In this document: piece after piece, positions 27,937 to 34,189 of the stretch | How positions within the stretch are numbered: the first letter of the stretch is position 1 | Layout: each line of letters begins with the position of its first letter | Source of the DNA: Dehalococcoidia bacterium | GTDB lineage: Bacteria > Chloroflexota > Dehalococcoidia > Dehalococcoidales > W498 | Reading direction: 5' to 3' | DNA length: 34,189 nt | NCBI GenBank assembly: GCA_011191875.1 | Contig: DUFC01000012.1 | Span: 1-34,189, forward strand | Translations under genes and position numbers: made by a program | The notes under the pieces: generated by a model | What the model saw: only the letters and a program-made list of their open reading frames with translations | Told to the model about the DNA's origin: nothing | The model's database searches: none

Positions 27937-28418
27937 AAGATGTATCTATTGGCATAATATTTACCCCTCTTACGGCAGAAGACTGGGATTTAAAGGAAAT
28001 ATCAGCGGAAATAACAAGGAAGGGTGAATTCGAAGAGATTCATTCACCTGATAACTATTATGTATGGCTCTTATCCATTGAGGGGAGAACCGAAGTCGGA
28101 GTCTACTTCGATGGAATGGTCTATTACATCAAAAAGGTACGAGAGGAAGATGTTACTCCTACGCAAATGCTCGACATTGTAAAAGAGGGCTTTGACTTTA
28201 TACAAAACTCAACACTTGATAAAGAATACTTACGGAGGATAGGGCTAGTAATAAGAGGTAAGCAGATGAAAGGTTTCTATGCCGAGAAGGAACGAGTGAT
28301 AGAGGAATTTGGCAAAAGGCTGTTTGCAAAGCCCCTTATTGGAGAGGCAGAAATAACTGATTCTGATATCCAAATGTCCATTAGAGAGATGCCGCTTCTA
28401 AGTTTTACATCTAGCTAA
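27933..28418 (+). CDS. Hypothetical protein, cassette ORF4
   Basis: ATGA overlap with the ORF3 stop. MKDVSIGIIFTPLTAEDWDLKEISAEITRKGEFEEIHSPDNYYVWLLSIEGRTEVGVYFDG... Confidence 0.7.
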   Translation: MKDVSIGIIFTPLTAEDWDLKEISAEITRKGEFEEIHSPDNYYVWLLSIEGRTEVGVYFDGMVYYIKKVREEDVTPTQMLDIVKEGFDFIQNSTLDKEYLRRIGLVIRGKQMKGFYAEKERVIEEFGKRLFAKPLIGEAEITDSDIQMSIREMPLLSFTSS

Positions 28419-28485
28419 GGATGTGCGTTGGTATCTAGCCTTTCTTGAACCAGGATTTGAGGGAGGACTATAATCTGAGTTAGCT

Positions 28486-29019
28486 ATGGATTCTCAACCT
28501 ATACTTCATATCCTTCTCACCAAGGAAGAGATAGAAGCCGCAGTCAAACGGCTGGCGGCTGAAATAAAAGAGAATTACCAAGGTAAGTATCCCCTTTTGA
28601 TAGGTGTTCTAAAAGGTTCTTTTATGTTTATGGCTGACCTGATTCGGCAGCTTGACTTCCCACTGGAGGTGGATTTTATCCGGTTATCTAGCTATGGTCG
28701 GGGTAAGGAGACTTCAGGGAGGATCAAAGTGGTGCAGTATCTCCACTCCCAAATTAAAGGCAGGGATGTGTTGGTCATTGAGGACATAGTGGATACTGGT
28801 ATCACTACTGGTTTTCTCTTGGATTATTTGCACAAGAAAAAGCCGGCCTCTTTGAGGCTCTGTACTCTGACTGACAAGCCTTCCCGGCGTCGTGCTCCGG
28901 TTACCATTGATTATCTGGGTTTCACCGTTCCCAATAAGTTCCTGGTGGGTTACGGGCTGGATTTGAACGAGAAGTTCCGCAATCTTCCCGATATATGCGT
29001 TTTGGAGGAGGAAAGTTGA
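28486..29019 (+). CDS. hpt: Hypoxanthine phosphoribosyltransferase
   Basis: LLIGVLKGSFMFMADLIRQL, VDFIRLSSYG, DVLVIEDIVDTGITTGFL (PRPP loop), VGYGLDLNEKFRNLPDICVL. Confidence 0.96.
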   Translation: MDSQPILHILLTKEEIEAAVKRLAAEIKENYQGKYPLLIGVLKGSFMFMADLIRQLDFPLEVDFIRLSSYGRGKETSGRIKVVQYLHSQIKGRDVLVIEDIVDTGITTGFLLDYLHKKKPASLRLCTLTDKPSRRRAPVTIDYLGFTVPNKFLVGYGLDLNEKFRNLPDICVLEEES

Positions 29020-30725
29020 CACCAACGAAGCTAGCTCGCTTAATTTCGGTGGCTAAGGGGGAGCTTCCTGCCGACCTGGTTCTGACTAATGCCAGGGTGG
29101 TGAATGTGTTTACCGGTGAGATTGAGTCAGGCAATGTGGCTATTTGCGGAGACAGGATTGCCGGAATAGGGGATTATAACCAGGCTAAACAGGTGCTGGA
29201 CTTAAGAGGTAGATACCTGGCACCGGGTCTTATTAACGGACATACTCATTTAGAAAGCTCTATGCTTGATGTGGGTCAATATGCCAAGGCAGTAGTGCCG
29301 CGGGGCACTTTGGCGATGGTTACCGACCTCCATGAGATAGCAAATGTCTGTGGACTAGAAGGTATAAGGTATATGCTGGGCGGCGCTCGCCGTTTACCCC
29401 TTAAACTTTTCTTAATGGCTCCGTCTTGTGTGCCAGCTACTCCTTTGGAGACATCGGGAGCCAGCCTTGAGCCTGAAGATATCCGCCGGCTTCTCAGGTG
29501 GCAGGGATGTATTGGGCTGGGGGAGGTAATGAATTTCCCCGGTGTGCTTGGTGGTGATGTGGGTGTACTGAGTAAAATTAGCCTGGCTAAAGGGAAAGTG
29601 GTTGATGGTCATGCCCCCGGCGTTACCGGGAAGGACCTCACTGCCTATATTGCCGCTGGCATCTATTCCGACCATGAATCTGTTTATCTGGATGAGGCTA
29701 GAGAGAAATTAAGTCAAGGTATGTATGTCATGATTAGAGAGGGTTCTTCAGAGAAAAACCTTGATGCCTTATTGCCTTTGGTTACTGATAAAACCTATAA
29801 AAGATACTTTTTTGTAGTTGATGATCGTAGTTGTGTTGACCTGCTTAGGGATGGTGATATTGATGCCGTAGTGCGAAAGGCAATTAGTCGCGGTCTTGAC
29901 CCGGTGCGGGCTATCCAGATGGCTACTATCAATACCGCCGATTATTTCGGGCTGGATAAACTGGGAGCAATAGCCCCCGGCTATTTCGCCAATTTAGTTG
30001 TGATTGAAGAGCTATCTAGCCTGCAAATAGATATGGTTTTTTACCGAGGTCGCCTGGTAGTCAGGGAAGGGAAACCGCTATTCCCTTCATATCAGGGTGG
30101 AGGCAAGGGGCTGGCTAATACGGTAAATATTAAACCCTTCAATAAAGAGGCATTGAGGATTTTTCCCTCAGGGGAAACTGAGCCGGTTATTGAGATTGTC
30201 CCTGGTCAGATAATTACCAGGAAAAAAATAGAAAAGATTAAGATTTTGGATGGAGTTGTTGTGCCTGATATTGACCGGGATATTCTGAAGGCAGTTGTAG
30301 TAGAGAGGCACAAGGCTACAGGCAACATTGGTTTGGGGCTGGTCACGGGATTTGGTCTGAAGAGAGGTGCTCTGGCTTCTTCTATTGCCCATGATTCTCA
30401 TAATATCGTTGCCGTCGGGACAAATGATGACGACATATTTGCTACCGTTAAGGAAATTGAAAAACTAAACGGTGGTCTGGTGGTTGCTGCCGATGGCAAG
30501 GTATTAGCCAGCTTAGCCCTACCTATTGCTGGATTGTTATCTGATGAACCATTAGAGGTGGTGGTGAGTAAATTGGAGGAGCTGGAGCGGCTAACCGTGG
30601 ATTTAGGAACGACCCTGTCTTCACCTTTTGCTGCCCTTTCCTTTCTAGCTCTACCAGTGATTCCTGAAATCAGGCTCACTGACCTGGGGCTGGTAGATGT
30701 GAACGAATTTAAACTGATTAAATAA
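29016..30725 (+). CDS. ade: Adenine deaminase
   Basis: LAPGLINGHTHLESSMLDVGQYAKAVVPRGTLAMVTDLHEIANVCG, DGHAPGVTGKDLTAYIAAGIYSDHE, IAHDSHNIVAVGTNDDDI. TTG start at 29016 overlaps the hpt stop (TTGA) after GGAGGAGGAAAG. Confidence 0.95.
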   Translation: MTPTKLARLISVAKGELPADLVLTNARVVNVFTGEIESGNVAICGDRIAGIGDYNQAKQVLDLRGRYLAPGLINGHTHLESSMLDVGQYAKAVVPRGTLAMVTDLHEIANVCGLEGIRYMLGGARRLPLKLFLMAPSCVPATPLETSGASLEPEDIRRLLRWQGCIGLGEVMNFPGVLGGDVGVLSKISLAKGKVVDGHAPGVTGKDLTAYIAAGIYSDHESVYLDEAREKLSQGMYVMIREGSSEKNLDALLPLVTDKTYKRYFFVVDDRSCVDLLRDGDIDAVVRKAISRGLDPVRAIQMATINTADYFGLDKLGAIAPGYFANLVVIEELSSLQIDMVFYRGRLVVREGKPLFPSYQGGGKGLANTVNIKPFNKEALRIFPSGETEPVIEIVPGQIITRKKIEKIKILDGVVVPDIDRDILKAVVVERHKATGNIGLGLVTGFGLKRGALASSIAHDSHNIVAVGTNDDDIFATVKEIEKLNGGLVVAADGKVLASLALPIAGLLSDEPLEVVVSKLEELERLTVDLGTTLSSPFAALSFLALPVIPEIRLTDLGLVDVNEFKLIK

Positions 30726-30736
30726 GGAGGACGACA

Positions 30737-31414
30737 ACGTATTCTACTGCACCCCAAGCTGTCTTTGAGAACAGACAGGACGCCGGTAGACGGTTGGCCG
30801 CCGAGCTAGGTGAATATAATAACCGGTCCGTTGTAGTGCTTGCCATCCCTAACGGGGGTGTACCGGTGGCGATAGAGGTAGCTGATACGCTCAAAGCTGA
30901 CCTTGACCTGGTTATTTCTCGTAAAATTCCGGCGCCCCTTAACCCTGAAGCCGGCTTCGGTGCCATTGCCGATGATGGAACAGTTATACTCAATGAGGAA
31001 GCAGTAAAAAGAATCGGATTAAGCCGGCAACAAATAGAGTATGAAGCTAGCAAAGTAAGAGCTGATATTAAACAGCGGAGCATACTCTACCGAGGAGATC
31101 GACCCCTGGTTAGAGTGAGTGGCAGAGTGGTAATAATCATAGATGATGGACTGGCTTCAGGCTTTACCATGATGGCAGCGGTGGAATCCGTGCGCCATCG
31201 CCGACCAAAGGAAACAATGGTAGCGGTGCCTTGTGCTTCGGCACTAGCCGTGAAGCAGTTAGAAAAAGTCACTGACAAGGTAGTAACCTGCACTATGGGA
31301 TTCATGCCCAAATTCTACGTATCCGATTTCTATCGTTACTGGTATGATGTTAGCGACGATGAAGTAGTTCGGCAACTTGCAGAATGGCGCAGACGGCGCT
31401 TGTGGCGAGATTAA
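30737..31414 (+). CDS. Phosphoribosyltransferase-domain protein (start uncertain; no standard start codon at the conserved N-terminus)
   Basis: Upstream in-frame TYSTAPQAVFENRQDAGRRLAAELGEYNN, then VVLAIPNGGVPVAIEVADTLKADLDLVISRKIPAPLNPEAGFGAI and VVIIIDDGLASGFTMMAAVESVR (PRPP loop). The ORF track starts at the TTG at 30794. Confidence 0.85.
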   Translation, partial: TYSTAPQAVFENRQDAGRRLAAELGEYNNRSVVVLAIPNGGVPVAIEVADTLKADLDLVISRKIPAPLNPEAGFGAIADDGTVILNEEAVKRIGLSRQQIEYEASKVRADIKQRSILYRGDRPLVRVSGRVVIIIDDGLASGFTMMAAVESVRHRRPKETMVAVPCASALAVKQLEKVTDKVVTCTMGFMPKFYVSDFYRYWYDVSDDEVVRQLAEWRRRRLWRD

Positions 31415-31564
31415 CCACCGCCAAATAGGTAACGGGTCTGGTGGATGCGGATGGGTTTGGTTAGTTGAGCAGTTATTTTAGGCAGATAAAAAAGCTTCCC
31501 TGAACAGGATTGGAACCTGTACTGACTCCATGTTCATCACATCAGCTTGCCGGTTGCAAACAGT

Positions 31565-32086
31565 TTACCTACTTTTCTTGATTGTATACCTGATGATGGT
31601 CTTGACCACTTTAGCGTCGGGGCTGGTGAGGTATTCTTCCTCATGGGCACCAGCTATCTCGTAGCCGCTGTCTTCAATGAACCTCTGTAGGCGCTCAACA
31701 GTGGGACCTTCTTCATCATAAGCTCCAAGGTAAAGAATTTGGGCTACGGTGCCATATTCCCAGTTCTCAATCTTGACTTCAGTGCCAGCTACCTTCTGAG
31801 GTAAGGACGTGGTATCCTCAGGAATAGGCAAGCCGATAATATGTGTCCATTCATCCATAGGCACAAGATGGGCATCAGGATAGCGGGCGCGGAGTCCGCT
31901 GACCTTAAAGGTCGGCAGTCCCTTCTTCTTAAGGTCAAACTTTAGCGTGTAAACTGAGCCGTATAGGGCAGGCATGAGTTCAGGGAAGACCTTATCTGGA
32001 GTACCCTTGCCATAGACTACTGCCACCTTTTGTGGCGGCATTTCCAGGATTTGGGGTTCTGTCTTAGATGATTTTCGTGGTGTCAT
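31565..32086 (-). CDS. GyrI-like small-molecule-binding domain protein
   Basis: ILEMPPQKVAVVYGKGTPDKVFPELMPALYGSVYTLKF, VPMDEWTHIIGLPIPEDTTSLPQ, IENWEYGTVAQILYLGAYDEEGPTVERLQRFIEDSGYEIAGAHEEEYLTSP. Confidence 0.85.
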   Translation of the reverse strand: MTPRKSSKTEPQILEMPPQKVAVVYGKGTPDKVFPELMPALYGSVYTLKFDLKKKGLPTFKVSGLRARYPDAHLVPMDEWTHIIGLPIPEDTTSLPQKVAGTEVKIENWEYGTVAQILYLGAYDEEGPTVERLQRFIEDSGYEIAGAHEEEYLTSPDAKVVKTIIRYTIKKSR

Positions 32087-32184
32087 TTGCTTACCTCCCC
32101 TTGGTGAGTTTCTGTGCCTTAACTTTCACCCGTATTGCCAAATCTTCTCTTGGTCATTGGCACCCTAATCATATCATACTTATG

Positions 32185-33240
32185 TTATAAGCCAAATTCA
32201 TCCTTAAGTATTTCTGAAAGTATCCCCAGATAGGCAAATGCCCTTTCAACGAGGCTTTCTTCAATGCTGGAAATCTGGGAGCCCTCCGCACTCTGGCTTA
32301 TAACCTCGTCTACCGCACCAACCTGCCCTATATTTTTAAGACAGCATCTGGCTGGAGCAATTAACGCCTGCTTGGCAATCTGCTTTGTCGATAAACCACT
32401 ATGCCGGGATACCACCTCCCAGTAACCTGACAGCAGCTTAGATAGCGTTTCCGGTGTCTCCTTAGCCCGGCTTGAGGAATCAGTGGGCACAATGCCCCAG
32501 GAGATAACACCACCGCTTCTTAGAAATTCGGCTACGGTGCTGGTATATCCTTTAGGCATAAACTCTAATTGATAGGCGTCGAAGGATAGAAGCTCGATTC
32601 CCAGTCCTAACAGATATGGCAGGTTAACCTTGGCACAAAGGTGTAGTGCTTTAGGACCTTCTAGTCCATCCATGAAATCCCCGTAATCTTTCCTGGCTTG
32701 GACATCGTTATAGCCAGATAGTCCGCTGAAGACCCAGCCAAGACCTGGCTCGTCCAGCCAGACAAAGGCGTTATGATTTCTCTCCTTAAGCTCACGGTAC
32801 TGGATGTTTGCCTTCCTCTGAATGAAGTCGAATAGGATAGTCCTCGTTTCATCGTTGTAAATGATTGGCTTGTTGCCCTCATCCAGAATCTTGAATCCGA
32901 AGCTTACCGGCCCAGTTAGCTGTCCCCTGATGGCGTGGTAGCCTTCAAGTTCATTGGCTAAGAATTTATGATAAACTACTGAATAGTCCCGGCTGATGGT
33001 AAAAATATCAGGCTCATCCATTTTCTGAGAATAACCCGCAAGTTCCCGTTCAAACCCAGCAGTATCGAAGCTGATTCTTTTATCCTCAGGGTCGACAGCT
33101 ATCCCGGGAAAGTTTTGTGATACCTGGGCATACATATCCTCATAGAAGTTTATGTTAGGGAGCTGTGGCCAAAATGGGATATCCAAGCTGAGACTCAGTC
33201 TGAGGGCTTTTTCAATATCGGTGTGAGGCATGATGCCCAT
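32185..33240 (-). CDS. Cobalamin-independent methionine synthase (MetE) C-terminal-domain-like protein
   Basis: IRGQLTGPVSFGF, NAFVWLDEPGL, KALHLCAKVNLPYLLGLGIELLSFDAYQ, GGVISWGIVPT, LIAPARCCLKNIG: stand-alone MetE/UROD-like barrel. The start may be the in-frame ATG at 33231 instead of 33240. Confidence 0.75.
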   Translation of the reverse strand: MGIMPHTDIEKALRLSLSLDIPFWPQLPNINFYEDMYAQVSQNFPGIAVDPEDKRISFDTAGFERELAGYSQKMDEPDIFTISRDYSVVYHKFLANELEGYHAIRGQLTGPVSFGFKILDEGNKPIIYNDETRTILFDFIQRKANIQYRELKERNHNAFVWLDEPGLGWVFSGLSGYNDVQARKDYGDFMDGLEGPKALHLCAKVNLPYLLGLGIELLSFDAYQLEFMPKGYTSTVAEFLRSGGVISWGIVPTDSSSRAKETPETLSKLLSGYWEVVSRHSGLSTKQIAKQALIAPARCCLKNIGQVGAVDEVISQSAEGSQISSIEESLVERAFAYLGILSEILKDEFGL

Positions 33241-33337
33241 AGCGGTGGTTTTGCATCTTGCATCCAGTTCTATGTTAACCTCCGGGTAAAAATTAAATTC
33301 TTAACGCTTTTCTCTTCCCAGCATTTTAATCGCTTTA

Positions 33338-34189
33338 TCACTGTTTATTTTTTTGCTCCTGTATTAGCTTTTCACCATACTCAAGCAGGAGCCCGGTTCG
33401 TTCCGGGGTTAGCTTCTTTGACTGAAGATAGGCTTTCAAGGCTTCAAGAGGGGTTATTTCTTCGGCTGTCCACTTGCCCAGCCTGAGGCGTGTCTCTCGC
33501 TGTATATCCTTAGCAACGGTAAAATAGTGAGCCTCCTTGGCCGCATCCCTGATGTCACTATCCCTAAATAAGCCCTCACTCTGCTCCCATAGGTTAATCC
33601 TTAGTCGGACAACGGCATCTCTAATCTTGTCCTCTTGCTCAACAATAGCCCTGAGCACGGTTGCTGTCGGGTCAGTATCTTGTGGCTCAATATCAATATT
33701 GATAGTAAGAAAGCAGCGCCCAGTTACTGGGTGAAAGTCAAAGGAGACCTGTCTTTTACCTGTTTCCTTATCCGATTCAATCTCTACCAGGTAGAAGCCC
33801 TTGTCGTCTTCTTCCTCACTGAAATCTATCCGCTCCAGGCTACCGGAGTAAACTACCGGTGGATTATGGGACAAGACCTGGCGCCTATGAATATGACCTA
33901 AGGCGATATAATCAAAAGCAGGATTAGCCACATTACTTAGTAACAAAGCGTGCTCTTGCCCGATGGTCATTAACCTCTCTGAGCCAACCTTGGCTCCGGA
34001 GACCCAGACATGAGCGGCTAGTATGGACGGTAGCCTGGGGTCAAGCTTTAAGATATTGGCAGCAATAACATTGGTTAACACCTGCTGTAATTTTTGATTG
34101 ATCTGCTCCAAGCTAAGGTTCTTAGTCTCCTCTTTGCTTAATATGGCACTGCGTCTTAGCCAGGGCAGGGAGACTATTTGAATAGTACC
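33338..34189 (-). CDS. sbcD: DNA repair exonuclease SbcD, C-terminal part (N-terminus beyond the window)
   Basis: Frame stays open to the window edge (..TIQIVSLPWLRRSAILSKEETKNLSLEQINQKL). AAHVWVSGAKVGSER, DYIALGHIHRRQVLSHNPPVVYSGSLERIDFSEEEDDKGFYLVEI. Confidence 0.9.
   Translation of the reverse strand, partial: GTIQIVSLPWLRRSAILSKEETKNLSLEQINQKLQQVLTNVIAANILKLDPRLPSILAAHVWVSGAKVGSERLMTIGQEHALLLSNVANPAFDYIALGHIHRRQVLSHNPPVVYSGSLERIDFSEEEDDKGFYLVEIESDKETGKRQVSFDFHPVTGRCFLTINIDIEPQDTDPTATVLRAIVEQEDKIRDAVVRLRINLWEQSEGLFRDSDIRDAAKEAHYFTVAKDIQRETRLRLGKWTAEEITPLEALKAYLQSKKLTPERTGLLLEYGEKLIQEQKNKQ

Noticed and set aside
30398-31083. Long minus-strand ORFs (119 and 121 aa) opposite ade and the phosphoribosyltransferase
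   Set aside because: They lie antisense to well-supported genes, have low-complexity Ser/Ala-rich translations and no recognisable start context; shadow ORFs.
31500-31565. Functional tRNA gene on the minus strand
   Set aside because: A T-arm-like hairpin is present, but no 5' acceptor strand, no proper 7-nt anticodon loop and a C at the normally purine position 57; kept only as a tRNA-like structure.
33338-34111. Possible N-terminally deleted SbcD
   Set aside because: The frame is open past the called start to position 34189 and encodes plausible SbcD sequence; partial only because of the window edge.

Overview
The 34.2 kb window reads as a dense bacterial chromosome segment of mostly housekeeping genes. 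Gene content and protein sequences resemble Chloroflexota/Dehalococcoidia; this is an inference from memory, not a search. In order it contains: the 3' part of mutS; an FAH-family hydrolase (-); an arginine cluster argJ-argB-argD-argG-argH; rpe; rpmB (-); a fakA-like DAK2 gene with two DegV/FakB genes; recG; a small membrane-anchored hypothetical; argS; trpS; an aminotransferase plus Lrp/AsnC regulator (-); gatC-gatA (-); an NfeD-like protein; holA; a DUF72/YecE protein; a four-gene cassette of unrecognised ORFs (about 26.4-28.4 kb); hpt; adenine deaminase; a phosphoribosyltransferase; a GyrI-like protein (-); a MetE-C-terminal-like protein (-); and the C-terminal part of sbcD (-). The main candidates for something undescribed are: (1) the four-gene unknown cassette at 26.4-28.4 kb, with its own promoter-like sequence, in which the best-placed start codon is followed by an in-frame UAA at codon 4; (2) a diverged second copy of the mutS 3' end beyond the FAH gene, which looks like a recombination scar; (3) dispersed C/G-rich hairpin repeats, one of which splits gatC from gatA; (4) a 59-aa CxxC...CH micro-ORF missing from the ORF track; (5) a phosphoribosyltransferase whose conserved N-terminus has no AUG/GUG/UUG start; (6) a tRNA-like three-hairpin structure at 31.5 kb. 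No CRISPR array, rRNA, complete tRNA or transposase gene was recognised.
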